Source of the DNA: Verrucomicrobiota bacterium
GTDB lineage: Bacteria; Verrucomicrobiota; Verrucomicrobiia; Limisphaerales; SIBE01
Length of the DNA: 44,418 nt
NCBI GenBank assembly: GCA_016871515.1
Contig: VHDE01000043.1
Coordinates: forward strand, 1-44,418
Reading direction: 5' to 3'
A model generated the notes under the pieces. That model saw nothing but the letters and a program-made list of their open reading frames with translations, did not search any database and was not told the DNA's origin. The position numbers were made by a program, and so were the translations under genes. The stretch's first letter is position 1. The number at the start of each line of letters is the position of its first letter. Below are positions 24,412 to 33,700 of this stretch, piece by piece.

Positions 24412-24681
24412 ATGGGGAAGGCAGAAATAAGCTGGAAAGGAAGAACTGAAGCGGGAACCAAGCGGGAAGTGTATGCGCAAAGAATTGGAGATCAATGGAA
24501 GTTTTATGTCCGCGAGCGGCGTTACGATCGATGGGAAGCTTTAGACCAACCGCCCCTCGGGGACTGGCTTGAATTGCTGGATGGCGTTCGGCGGCGCATC
24601 GGGCGCCGCTTGCTCCGTCCGGAAGAAGAGCAACGCGTTAAAAACAGCATTATAGAACGGTATCCAGGTACGATATTCTGA
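24412..24681 (+). CDS. Small hypothetical protein, charged
   Basis: 89 residues, starting 6 bases after ispF and ending 10 bases before the amidotransferase gene, so it is almost certainly part of the same transcript. The sequence is compact and charged (MGKAEISWKGRTEAGTKREV, WKFYVRERRYDRWEAL, WLELLDGVRRRIGRRLLRPE), with aromatic residues suggesting a small beta-sheet followed by a helix. No signal peptide or known motif is visible. I recognise no named family. Its tight spacing between two metabolic genes argues that it is real. Confidence 0.8.
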   Translation: MGKAEISWKGRTEAGTKREVYAQRIGDQWKFYVRERRYDRWEALDQPPLGDWLELLDGVRRRIGRRLLRPEEEQRVKNSIIERYPGTIF

Positions 24682-24691
24682 AATCCAATCG

Positions 24692-25462
24692 ATGAAATCC
24701 GCGCCGTTGATTTTGATCTCGCCCAGCACGCAGCGAAGCGGTGTGGAATTCTACGATTACGCGGTCAGCCTTTCGGACGCGTATCCGAGGGCTGTCGCGG
24801 CCGCAGGCGGGATTCCGTGGATTCTCTCTTGCACACCATCGGCGGAATTGATCGCCGAATCGGTGCGGCGATGCGGCGGGGTGTTATTGACCGGTGGCGA
24901 TGATATTCAGCCCGGGATCCACACCCGCAAGGTTTCGGCGCGGTTGCGCGAAACGATTAGCGAGGTGGATCCGATTCGCGATCTGACGGAGCTGCTGCTG
25001 ATACGAGAAGTCGTGCGTCGGCGGAAGCCATTGCTGGCCATTTGCCGCGGACAACAGATTTTGAATGTCGCCTTTGGCGGAACTTTGTTCATGGACATCG
25101 CGCGTCAAAAACCCAAAGCGCTCAATCACAGCCGTTCGGATTTGAAGGATCAAATCGTTCACGACATTCGCGTGTTTCCGGACTCGTTGCTTTGGCAGGT
25201 ATTTGGCAAAGAGACGCTCGGTGTCAACAGTTCTCACCATCAGGCGATCGACCGGCTGGCGGCGCCCTTCGCGGCAACGGCAGTCAGCGCGGATGGAATC
25301 ATCGAAGCAGCAGAGTTGCGCGCCACGGACAAGCAGCTGTCGCCTTACTTGCTCGCGGTTCAATTTCATCCGGAACGGTTGATTGAGCGGCATCCCGAGT
25401 TTTTGGAATTGTTCCGGAGTTTTATCCAGGCTTGCGCCTCGGAGAGTAAAAGAACGTTATGA
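24692..25462 (+). CDS. Class I glutamine amidotransferase, peptidase C26 (PuuD-like)
   Basis: 256 residues. The C26 gamma-glutamyl hydrolase pattern is clear: GGVLLTGGDDIQP at 62-74, nucleophile Cys118 in LLAICRGQQILNVAFGG, NSSHHQAID, and His226/Glu228 in AVQFHPERL, giving the Cys-His-Glu triad. PuuD-type enzymes hydrolyse gamma-glutamyl-GABA or related gamma-glutamyl amides; the precise substrate cannot be read from sequence. It overlaps the response regulator gene downstream by 4 bases (ATGA at 25459), indicating coupling in the ispF - small gene - amidotransferase - regulator series. Confidence 0.93.
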   Translation: MKSAPLILISPSTQRSGVEFYDYAVSLSDAYPRAVAAAGGIPWILSCTPSAELIAESVRRCGGVLLTGGDDIQPGIHTRKVSARLRETISEVDPIRDLTELLLIREVVRRRKPLLAICRGQQILNVAFGGTLFMDIARQKPKALNHSRSDLKDQIVHDIRVFPDSLLWQVFGKETLGVNSSHHQAIDRLAAPFAATAVSADGIIEAAELRATDKQLSPYLLAVQFHPERLIERHPEFLELFRSFIQACASESKRTL

Positions 25463-26514
25463 GTGCAAAAATCATGGTGGTAGATGACGAGCCGGGCATT
25501 CGGTCTCTGCTCACCACATTTCTTAGCAAAGCCGGTTACGAGGTGACACAAGTGGCGGATGCGGCCGCGCTCATGGGGTTGTTCACGGGGCCACAACCCG
25601 AAGTTATCTTGCTGGATCTGAAATTGCCGGACGCAGACGGGCTAGAATTGCTCCCTCAAATCAAGAAACAATGGCCGCAAACCGAAGTGATTATGTTGAC
25701 GGGCCACGCCACGCTCGACGCCGCAGTCAGCGCCACCAAGTTGGGCGCTTACGATTTTCAGAAGAAACCCTTTGATCACAAATCGTTGTTGCTCTCAGTC
25801 GAACGAGCCCTGGAGCACAAACACCTGACGGAGCAGACGAGTTCGTTGCGCCAGGCGCTCTCCACGATGAGCGGCCGCTCTTCGCCTGTATTTCAAAGCG
25901 CTGTCATGAAGGCGGTGGTGCGCACGGTCGAGCGAGTGGCGCCCAGTGATGTATCGATCCTGATCACTGGCGAGAGCGGCACGGGCAAAGAAGTGATCGC
26001 GGACCTCATCCATGCGCTGAGTCCGCGGTCAAAAGGCCCATTTATCAAAATCAATTGTGCGGCTCTGCCACGCGAGCTTATCGAAAGCGAACTTTTCGGG
26101 TCAGTCAAACGCAGAAGGCGTCACGCTGCTCTTGGACGAACTGGCCGAGATGCCTGTCGATACGCAGAGCAAATTGCTGCGCGTATTGCATGAAAAGGAA
26201 TACCGGCCGGTTGGCGGGAGAACAAGCTATCAGGCGGATTGCCGAGTCATCGCCGCCACGAACCGGTCGGTCGAGGAAGCCATCAAAGAAGGGAAGTTGC
26301 GCCAAGAGCTCTACTACCGCATCAGCACAATTTCAGTATCGCTGCCGCCACTCAAGATGACACTGATCTAACCCTTCTGGAAGGGATGGAGCGAAATACA
26401 ATCATTCAGTTGTTGAAAGGGACCGGCGGCAATAAGCTCGAAACGGCCAAACGCCTCGGCATTGGACGCCAAAGGCTTTACAACAAAATCAAGGCCTACG
26501 GAATCGAGGCGTGA
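25459..26514 (+). pseudogene. NtrC-family sigma-54 response regulator with two internal deletions
   Basis: The receiver domain is intact: Asp9/Asp10, phospho-acceptor Asp53 in VILLDLKLPDADG, Thr81 and Lys103. The AAA+ domain begins normally with Walker A GESGTGKE (171-178) and runs to ELFG near 26100. There the frame shifts, and the next recognisable segment is Walker B (GVTLLLDELAEMPVDTQSKL); the GAFTGA loop that contacts sigma-54 and about 35 flanking residues are missing. The sequence then continues to ISTISVSLPPL near 26353, and a second junction skips about 100 residues including the sensor II region, returning to the first frame with a Fis-type helix-turn-helix (GNKLETAKRLGIGRQRLYNK) ending at 26514. 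Without GAFTGA and with the frame lost, it cannot activate sigma-54 transcription. The receiver domain alone could still be produced. Confidence 0.9.
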
Positions 26515-26579
26515 GGATGATGGCGGCGCTGGAGAAACATCAGGACTGACACGCTCGCGTTCGAACTGACAATCTGACT

Positions 26580-27461
26580 ATGAAACATTTCGCTCTGCTC
26601 ATGGCACCAGCTATTCTTCTGATCACCTTTTGTCAAGCCCAACAAAAGGAAACCCCAAAACCGGCCGCGCCAACCTTGGCCTCCGCACCTTCGGCGGTTT
26701 CACCGGATCCGAACATGCCGCGGCCCATAGACGCGCTGGATTCTGTCTTCATCGAAGAATTGACCTGGATCGAAGTTCGCGATGCCATGCGTTCGGGCAA
26801 AAAGACCGTGATTGTCGCTACGGGTGGAGTCGAGATGAACGGTCCATATCTGGCAGCCGGCAAACACAACTATGTCCTTCGCGCCACAACCGAGGCCATT
26901 GCTCGGAAGTTAGGCAATGCCTTGGTCGCGCCTATCGTCGCGTTTGTGCCCGAAGGCAACATTGATCCGCCAACGGAACATATGCGTTATCCCAGCACGA
27001 TTAGCGTCAGCCAGGACACGTTCAAACGTTTGCTGACGGATATTGCGGCCAGCCTTCGCACGCACGGATTCGAGCATATCATTTTCGTCGGCGACAGCGG
27101 CGGCAATCAGGCCGGAATGAAGGAAGTCGCCGCGGAGCTTTCCGCCAAATGGCGCGGCGGCAAGACCTCAATCCATTTCATCCCCGAGTATTACGATTTC
27201 ACCGCGGTGACGAAGTGGCTCGAAGCGCAAGGCATTCGCCAGGCCGACGAAGGGCATCATGACGACTTCGGAATGACGGCCATGCTGATGGCGGTCGATC
27301 CAACGACAGCGCGCATGAAGCAACGGATCGCAAAGGGCAAATTCTCGATCAACGGCGTTGCTCTCGCACCGGCCGAGAAAACGATTGAGATGGGCAAGCG
27401 CATCATCGATTACCGCGCCGAGCTCACGGTGAACGCCATCAAGAAGGCAATTGGGAAATAG
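26580..27461 (+). CDS. Secreted creatininase-family protein
   Basis: 293 residues. Signal peptide (LLMAPAILLITFCQA, possibly a lipoprotein-like or Ala-Gln cleavage), then a Pro/Ala-rich linker to about residue 45, then a creatininase-family amidohydrolase domain: FIEELTWIEVRDAMRSGKKT, ATGGVEMNGPYLAAGKHNYV, VAPIVAFVPEGN, HIIFVGDSGGNQAGM and DEGHHDDFGMTAMLMAV. In classical creatininases a metal-binding Glu/His/Asp set lies in E(Q)HGPHLP; here EMNGPY has Asn in place of the His, so metal binding may differ. Creatininase, MftE and FAPy deformylase all share this fold, so the substrate is open. It appears to be transcribed alone. Confidence 0.88.
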   Translation: MKHFALLMAPAILLITFCQAQQKETPKPAAPTLASAPSAVSPDPNMPRPIDALDSVFIEELTWIEVRDAMRSGKKTVIVATGGVEMNGPYLAAGKHNYVLRATTEAIARKLGNALVAPIVAFVPEGNIDPPTEHMRYPSTISVSQDTFKRLLTDIAASLRTHGFEHIIFVGDSGGNQAGMKEVAAELSAKWRGGKTSIHFIPEYYDFTAVTKWLEAQGIRQADEGHHDDFGMTAMLMAVDPTTARMKQRIAKGKFSINGVALAPAEKTIEMGKRIIDYRAELTVNAIKKAIGK

Positions 27462-27699
27462 CCCATTGGGGAAAGGCAGGTCGTGTAGCCGAATGCATCG
27501 GCGGAACGCGAAACTACTTAAAGGGCCTTTTTTCTTGCGCCGAGCGTTTGGTGACGGTTACTTCTTTAACCGGACGCGCGGAATTACTGGCTGATTTCAC
27601 CGCGCTGGCACAGTGAATGATAGATGTTTGCGACAAAACTTGCGTAAAACAGCTGAGCTGCGGAGTTCTCCATCGTAAGCCCACGGCTTTTGAGTGGAT

Positions 27700-28449
27700 A
27701 TGAGCTCAGTTAATCTGCTCAATCGCCTTGGTCGTCGATTAGCGGCTGTCAGCTCGGACGCCCGAGCAGAGGCCGTATTTCACTCATGGAGCTACCTTCG
27801 GCACACCGCGCGACGATTGGAGCATTTGGCTAGCCTTCGAATCGATGTTCGAGGGGCGTCGGTTCTCGAAGTCGGCGCTGGCATTGGAGATCACACCCAT
27901 TATTACCTGGATCGAGATTGCTCCGTCACGGTGACGGAAGTCCGGCCAGAAAACTTGGCCTACCTGCGTCAGCGTTACCCACAAGTGGAGGTCTCGCTTT
28001 TGGATATGGATAACCCGGTCCCGTTGACTCACGCGCCGTTCGACGTCGTTCATAGCTATGGTTTGTTGTACCATCTTAAGGATCCTGGGAATGCGCTGAA
28101 ATTCTTGAGCGATCATTGCAGCCGGTTGCTATTTCTTGAAACCTGCGTGTCTTTCGGCGACGAACCACTCATCAACCCGGTCCCAGAGAACAAGGGCGAT
28201 CTGTCACAATCGATTTTGGGAAGCGGTTGCCGTCCGACCAGGAATTGGGTCTGGAGAAGCTTGAAAGACCATTTTGCTCACGTTTACGTCCCCCAGACTC
28301 AACCCAACCACGAGGAATTCCCTTTGGATTGGAGTTCACGAGGGAAGCATCCTGGATTCAGCCGCGCTGTCTTTGTCGCCGCCCGCCAGCCTTTGAGCAA
28401 CGAATTGTTGCTCTCTCATCTGCCAGACCAGCAAGCCAGACACGAATAG
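27700..28449 (+). CDS. SAM-dependent class I methyltransferase
   Basis: 249 residues from ATG 27700 (GTG 27694 is two codons upstream). Motif I is VLEVGAGIGDHTHYYLDRD near residue 54, motif II an acidic VTVTEVRPENLAYLRQRYP, and FDVVHSYGLLYHLKDPGNAL is the post-I/motif IV region of the methyltransferase-11 type. The C-terminal half with PVPENKGDLSQSILGSGCRP and TRNWVWRSLKDHF resembles the FkbM/glycan or lipid methyltransferase type found in polysaccharide loci. The substrate is unknown. No polysaccharide genes are adjacent. It is complete. Confidence 0.85.
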   Translation: MSSVNLLNRLGRRLAAVSSDARAEAVFHSWSYLRHTARRLEHLASLRIDVRGASVLEVGAGIGDHTHYYLDRDCSVTVTEVRPENLAYLRQRYPQVEVSLLDMDNPVPLTHAPFDVVHSYGLLYHLKDPGNALKFLSDHCSRLLFLETCVSFGDEPLINPVPENKGDLSQSILGSGCRPTRNWVWRSLKDHFAHVYVPQTQPNHEEFPLDWSSRGKHPGFSRAVFVAARQPLSNELLLSHLPDQQARHE

Positions 28450-28520
28450 AAGAGCGAATCGCGCGAAAATTGCGACCTCGAACAAATCGGGAAGAAGTCG
28501 AACCTCGAGGGGCTGGTCGA

Positions 28521-28985
28521 TCAAGTTGCGCGCGACGCTCGGTTGAGGAGGAAAAAAGCCATAGCAGTCAGGACCAAGTTTCGAAAGAATGCAAACCCAA
28601 CTGACTCGACGAACTTGATTAGAGCAGATTCACTCTGTTGCACTCCAAAGATGCGCAAGTCAAAGCAGCCGCAGGAGATAGTAAGACCCCGCACCCAAGC
28701 TTGACCGGTCGCAATGAGGAACACCAGCATCAACGCGCATATGCAGACCAATGCGGACTCGGTCCACTTCTCCATCAGAAGTAGAAATCCGCAAATCAAT
28801 TCGGTCCATGGCAATATCATCGCCACGAGTTGAAGCAGGGTGCGCGGCAAAGGCAACTGGTAGGCATAAATCGCCGCCAGGAATTCTGTGGGATTGGCAG
28901 TCTTGGAGACGGCGGCCCACAACAGAAGTGAGCCGAGCACGACACGCACAACGGTCTTCCCATTATCGATCACTGAAAGAGCCAC
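28521..28985 (-). CDS. MauE/DoxX-like redox-associated membrane protein
   Basis: 154 residues, GTG start at 28985, one base after the stop of the rhodanese gene, so the two are coupled. Four membrane helices are visible (VVRVVLGSLLLWAAVS, LLQLVAMILPWTELICGFLL, LVCICALMLVFLIATGQAW, VLTAMAFFLLN). The SCGCFD motif near residue 109 is characteristic of the MauE/DoxX-like group that takes part in disulfide chemistry of exported proteins. In this context with a membrane-anchored rhodanese it may handle thiol or persulfide transfer in the periplasm. This is inference from the pair. Confidence 0.85.
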   Translation of the reverse strand: MALSVIDNGKTVVRVVLGSLLLWAAVSKTANPTEFLAAIYAYQLPLPRTLLQLVAMILPWTELICGFLLLMEKWTESALVCICALMLVFLIATGQAWVRGLTISCGCFDLRIFGVQQSESALIKFVESVGFAFFRNLVLTAMAFFLLNRASRAT

Positions 28986-28986
28986 G

Positions 28987-30087
28987 CTAAATCCCCGGTT
29001 TCGGTGTTGCTAACTCGGATTGTTGCCACTCCACATAGCCGCCAGACATGTATTGCACGGAGCGGTAACCATACTGTTGGATCAATCGATCAGCCAACGC
29101 TTTCGATCGCGAGCAGCTCTGGCCGGAGCAGTAGATCACCAGTGATGCGTTCGTCCCATGGGTCCGCGTGAAGGCTGCATATGCTTCCTCATTGCTCTCA
29201 ATTGGCAGGGAGACCGCACCTGGAATGTGACCCGCGTCGTAGCTTGGCTTGGGTCGGGCATCGACCAGAAGAGCCCTGCCACTGGCGATGAGAGGTTTAG
29301 CGTTAGTCCAAGAAATAGGTTGCGGCAACACAGACGAAACTTGAGGGACGGATGATTCAGGAATTGGTGGCCGATGCTGTGCGGCTACAGGAGGCGGATC
29401 GACTAACGAGGCCAGCGGGTTGGTCATCACTCTAACCGAGCGAAATCCTCTGGAGACCAGCTGTTCCGTAAGGCTTGTTAGCGCATTGAAATTGGACGAT
29501 CCATCGTAAAGGACGAGCGGCGTCCTGAATCCATAGGTTGCCGCAAAGGTCTGCAACTGTTGCTCACTTGAACTGGCCGGCAACGAGACAGCGCCGCGAA
29601 GGTGGTTTGAGTCAAACGTGTGTTTCGACTGCGCATCGACCAGCACGACTTGCGTGTTGTGCAGAAGCAGCTTGACCTCCTTCCAATTCACAATGGGGAC
29701 AGAGAAATGCGCCGTTGATTGGCCAGCGTTGCCGATTTGCCCAGCGAATGCTGACGATGCCGCCGAAGCTGCGGATAAATTCTGAAAAGAATGACGTTCG
29801 GAACTCGTTTCGCCTTTGCGCGGGGCGGCGCCGCCATCGTTGCCTCCAGTCTCTGCGCCACCACCAGCAGGCGATTTAATTCCCAACGGGTTTAGTCGGT
29901 TGAATGATATCCCTAGCGCGCAGCTCAGCCCCAATATGAATGCTATCTGCTTAATCGTGGACTTCGCTGGCACACAGAATCGGAACGCAAATCGAATCGG
30001 TAACCCGTCCTGACCAACCCCGGTCGAACGGAGGGCGCGCAAGTCATCTGGGGGAACGCTCTCGGAGGCGCCTACGCGTTGCGCCAT
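28987..30087 (-). CDS. Membrane-anchored tandem rhodanese protein
   Basis: 366 residues from ATG 30087 (a TTG 30147 would add 20 codons). One membrane helix (IAFILGLSCALGISF, about residue 50) is followed by a Gly/Ala/Ser-rich linker and two rhodanese domains. The first (VLVDAQSKHTFDSNHLRGAV) has Asp at the catalytic position in LVLYDGSSNFNAL and is likely inactive. The second (LLVDARPKPSYDAGHIPGAV) has the active Cys in VIYCSGQSCSRSKA. This one-active, one-inactive arrangement is the usual one for tandem rhodaneses (thiosulfate or mercaptopyruvate sulfurtransferases) but here it is exported. It is followed after one base by a MauE-like protein, implying a joint role in periplasmic sulfur or thiol chemistry. 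Confidence 0.85.
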   Translation of the reverse strand: MAQRVGASESVPPDDLRALRSTGVGQDGLPIRFAFRFCVPAKSTIKQIAFILGLSCALGISFNRLNPLGIKSPAGGGAETGGNDGGAAPRKGETSSERHSFQNLSAASAASSAFAGQIGNAGQSTAHFSVPIVNWKEVKLLLHNTQVVLVDAQSKHTFDSNHLRGAVSLPASSSEQQLQTFAATYGFRTPLVLYDGSSNFNALTSLTEQLVSRGFRSVRVMTNPLASLVDPPPVAAQHRPPIPESSVPQVSSVLPQPISWTNAKPLIASGRALLVDARPKPSYDAGHIPGAVSLPIESNEEAYAAFTRTHGTNASLVIYCSGQSCSRSKALADRLIQQYGYRSVQYMSGGYVEWQQSELATPKPGI

Positions 30088-30218
30088 GCTCTTTCGCCGC
30101 CTCTTGCTCACAAATTCTTTATGGCTTATCGGAACAGCAAGTTGCAAGAATCAAAAATGCTGATCGAATCACGCCTGCACACATGTCCAATCAAGCAATT
30201 TTGCAAATTCTCTCGCTT

Positions 30219-30326
30219 TCTGGATATGTTGCTTGCTGGAGACGGCCTCCTTCCTGAAGCTCGCGATCAGCACCCGACCGGAGACCTCCTGTCATCGAAG
30301 GGATGAGATAATCCGACATATCCAGA
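30219..30326. ncRNA. Candidate structured RNA closed by an 11-bp perfect stem
   Basis: TCTGGATATGT (30219-30229) and ACATATCCAGA (30316-30326) are perfect inverted copies 86 bases apart. The interior contains further pairing words, including GGAGACGGCCTCC and GGAGACCTCC. The whole would fold as a closed 108-base element on either strand. On the minus strand it would be in the leader of the rhodanese-MauE operon. No known riboswitch or RNA family was recognised. Confidence 0.3.
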
Positions 30327-30407
30327 GGTGCTCCGGCTGACAATAGGCACTAAGTTGACCTTCGAAGTCTTTCCAATTAAAGCGCTCCTGTAAAAGCAAT
30401 GAGTTCC

Positions 30408-30434
30408 TGGCACTCAATGGATCCATGAGTGTCA
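30408..30434. promoter_or_regulatory. Imperfect palindrome, possible operator
   Basis: TGGCACTCA and TGAGTGTCA are inverted arms (8 of 9 paired) around an ATGGATCCA centre. The size fits a dimeric regulator site or a small hairpin. No nearby regulator gene points to a specific protein. Confidence 0.25.
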
Positions 30435-30735
30435 TAAAAACGATCGTGCAGCGGTTGCTGAGTATCCCTCCAAATGCATTTAGAATTATGTGCTGATCCG
30501 GGCAGAGCTATGTTTGAATGCCTCCATCCCGGTGCAGGCGCAAGAGTATTTCGGAGGTGATTTCGTTTTCCATCTCATTAGCCCACTCCTGAGGCTTATG
30601 CCGCCACTCTCCTTCAGAAACATGCGAGGCTTCAAACTGATTCAAAAGCCATTCAACAGATTCCTTCGCGCTCGAATTTCTAATCGTACCCGTTTCACAG
30701 GCCCCCAGATGCTAAGGCGTGCTTTTCCGGAAGGC

Positions 30736-30768
30736 AAAAAGCCACCCTGAGCTTTTGCTCAGGGTGGC
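30736..30768 (-). terminator. Rho-independent terminator of the giant repeat-protein gene
   Basis: GCCACCCTGAGC (30741-30752) and GCTCAGGGTGGC (30757-30768) form a perfect 12-bp stem with a 4-base loop. On the minus strand the stem is followed by five T (30736-30740). It lies 22 bases beyond the stop codon of the gene at 30790. Confidence 0.93.
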
Positions 30769-30789
30769 TGTGATTAAGCTAAAGTGCGG

Positions 30790-33700
30790 TTACTTAGGAG
30801 ATACAATTCTCCATGTGGCGCCGGAGTTGGACGGATTGATCAGCGCCGCTGAGCTCAACGTCACTCCGTTCATGTACCACACACCAATTGTGTAATTGGA
30901 GTGCTGCACAAGCAGGTCGGGCTTGCCGTCGCCATTCCGATCAGCAACACCTACGACGCGCCAGTTGGCGTCGCCGGTGCTCGAAGGCGTCATTAGCGTC
31001 GCTGACGTCAATGTCGTACCATTCAAGTACCAGACACCGAGTGTGCCATTGGTGTACTGCAATGCAAGGTCCAGTTTGCCGTCGGAGTTAAAGTCGCCGA
31101 GTCCGACAATTTTCCAACCTGCATCACCGAGGCTGCTAGGTGTCAGAAGCGCGCCCGAGGTTAGTGTGGTGCCGTTAAGGAACCAGACTCCTAAGGTGCC
31201 ATTGTTATGTTGCAGGACAATGTCAGCGCTGCCATCACCGTTAATGTCTCCTGATGCGACGGCGCGCCAGTTGGGATCGCCCGGTTTGCTTGGCGTGATC
31301 AGTTCGGCACTTGTCTGCAGCGTGCCAGTCATAAACCAGACGGCTAGCGTACCATCTGTGTGTTGGAAGAGTATGTCTTCCTGGCCATCACGATTGAAGT
31401 CACCTGTTGCAGCGATGCGATAATTCGTATCGCCAATGTTGCTCGGGACGAGGAAGCTCGCCTGCTTGAGATTCGCTCCATTCATCAGCCAGGCCGCAAC
31501 GAATCCGGAGTCGTCTTGAAAGACAACATCCGCCGCACCGTCGCCATCGAAGTCGCCCTTCGCAGCGGCCGTTTCCTTCACCGTGAGCGTGAAGCTCGTG
31601 CTTGCCTTTAAGCCACCGCCATCGGTGACTGTCAGTGTAATCGAAGCCGTCCCAACTTGATTATTGGCAGGGGTTACGACTACGCTGCGCGTCGCGCCAC
31701 TACCGCTGACCGAGATGTTCGCATTTGGCGCTAGGGTTTCATTGCTCGAGGCGCCAGCCACCGTGAGCGACCCAGCTGCAGTCTCTGTATCACCAACGGT
31801 GAACGAGACAGCTGCCGTTGCTTTGTTCTTATCGGTGCTTTGCGCGCCAATCGCCGAGATAGTTGGAGCCACGTTCGCCGAAACAGTAAGCAGGAACGAG
31901 GTGCTAGCCGACTTAGCAGCGCCTGGACCTGTATCAGTGACGGTGATGGTAATTGTAGATGTTCCCTCCTTACCGGCTGAAATCAAGGCCGTACGGCTGC
32001 CGCCACTTCCACCCAGGAAGATGTTACCGTTTGGCAGAACTTCTTGGCTTGACGACGAGGCCGTCACTATCAGCGACCCTACAGCAGTCTCAGTATCGGA
32101 GATTGTGAACGGAATTAGCGAACTTGGCTGGTCTTTCTGGGCGGTTTGGTTAGGAATCGAGGAGATTGTCGGAGCATTATTGGTAGGCGCAGGTGTCGCT
32201 ACGACGAATGTGCGCGTAACGGTCTGTCCTTCACCATCTGTAACAGACAGCGTAATAGTGGTCGTACCCTCTTCCTGGTCGGCCGCTGGGGCCACAGTGA
32301 CAGTACGATTCGGGCCACTGCCACCGAGCACCACCTTTGAGTTTGGCACAAATGCTTGGTTCGACGAGCTGGCTGCCACGGTCAAAAAGCCCGGGAAGGT
32401 TTCAGCATCATTAACGCTAAACGCAATCGCTCCGGTGGTACCATTCTTTTTCACGGTCTGATCGGCAATCGCGCTGATCGTAGGTGCCTGTCCGAGCACT
32501 GTGAGTTTAAACTTCGACTCAGCAACGTTACCGTCAGCGTCGCGCACCGTAATCGTGATATTGGCTGTCCCCGACTGGTTGGCAGCGGGTCGAATGATGA
32601 ATTGCCTTGTGGAACCGCCTCCACCGAATTGAATGTTTCCAGTTGGTACCAAATTCGTATTATCCGAGGCGGCAGTAACGGTCAGGTTCGCGGCGGGAGT
32701 TTGCGCATCATTCACTGTCACTGAAATCACGGGGGTGTCTTCATTCACTTTGATGGTTTGAGCCGCAATGGAGGTGATCGTCGGCTTCTGGCCGGCAATT
32801 ACCGTTACCTTAAAGGTAAGGCTCCCGCTTAGGACTCCCGCGCCGGAGCTGATGCCGGTGTCAGTGACTTTGACGGTGATATCTGCTTCTCCTGCGGCAC
32901 CCGCTAGCGGCTTAATAATCACACCGCGATTATTGCCGCTGCCTGTAGGCTGAAGGTTCTCGGTGGTGTTGGGAACGAGAGCCGTGTTGGATGAAGAGAA
33001 GCTAACCACCAGTTGATCCGCACGCGATTCATTTTCCTTATCGAGGACGGTGACTGGGATGGGCGCGCTAACACTGTCTTGGTTAATGGTCAGGTTTGCA
33101 ATTGGGTTAATCGTCGGGGCATCGTTAACCGGATTAATCACAACCTGAAACTTCTTTGTCGTCGTTTTCGCCTGCGCAGCCGACGTGATGGCACCACGAT
33201 TTCCACTCTCACTTGTGCCGTTATCAGTAACGTTGATTGTGAATTCAGCAGTGCCGAATTGATCGGGAAAGGTCTTGAAGCTTACGCTAGCCGATGAGCT
33301 TGTGCTAGCATCGGTTACATTGATTGAATTGGGCGTGACCGTGATGGATGCTGGCACAATGAGCGTGGCGGGTGTGGCACTTGCAGTGATCGTAAGCGTC
33401 TGACCTGTTTCACCGCCGCCAGCTGTCAATCCTGTCAGTTGCACGGTGATAGGCGTCGTCGTTCCTGCATCCTCATCGATCGTGCTGTTGCTTATATCCG
33501 CAAGTCCCGGTGGGTCATTTATCGAGCGCACCAAAACGATAAAGCCAGGCGCATTTACGGTTGTGTTCGCGGAATCCTTTACGGTGAATGTGATCGTTGT
33601 CTCGCCGCTTAGATTGGCCACGGGGACAATGGTTGCAGTGCGCTGGCCTCCCGTTGTGGAGATCGTAATGTTCGCATTCGGAACAATGGTTGTGTTTGAT

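Larger units (their letters stand above)
30088..30735. other. Gap with structured-RNA candidate and palindrome, no gene
   Basis: About 650 bases between two minus-strand genes, upstream of the rhodanese gene and downstream of the giant repeat protein. Small frames are present on the plus strand, but none has a motif or ribosome binding site. It contains the 11-bp-closed structure at 30219-30326 and a near-palindrome at 30408-30434. Confidence 0.6.

Noticed and set aside
30079..30306. 75-codon plus-strand frame beside the rhodanese gene
   Set aside because: It overlaps the rhodanese N-terminal region and half of the structured element; no motif.
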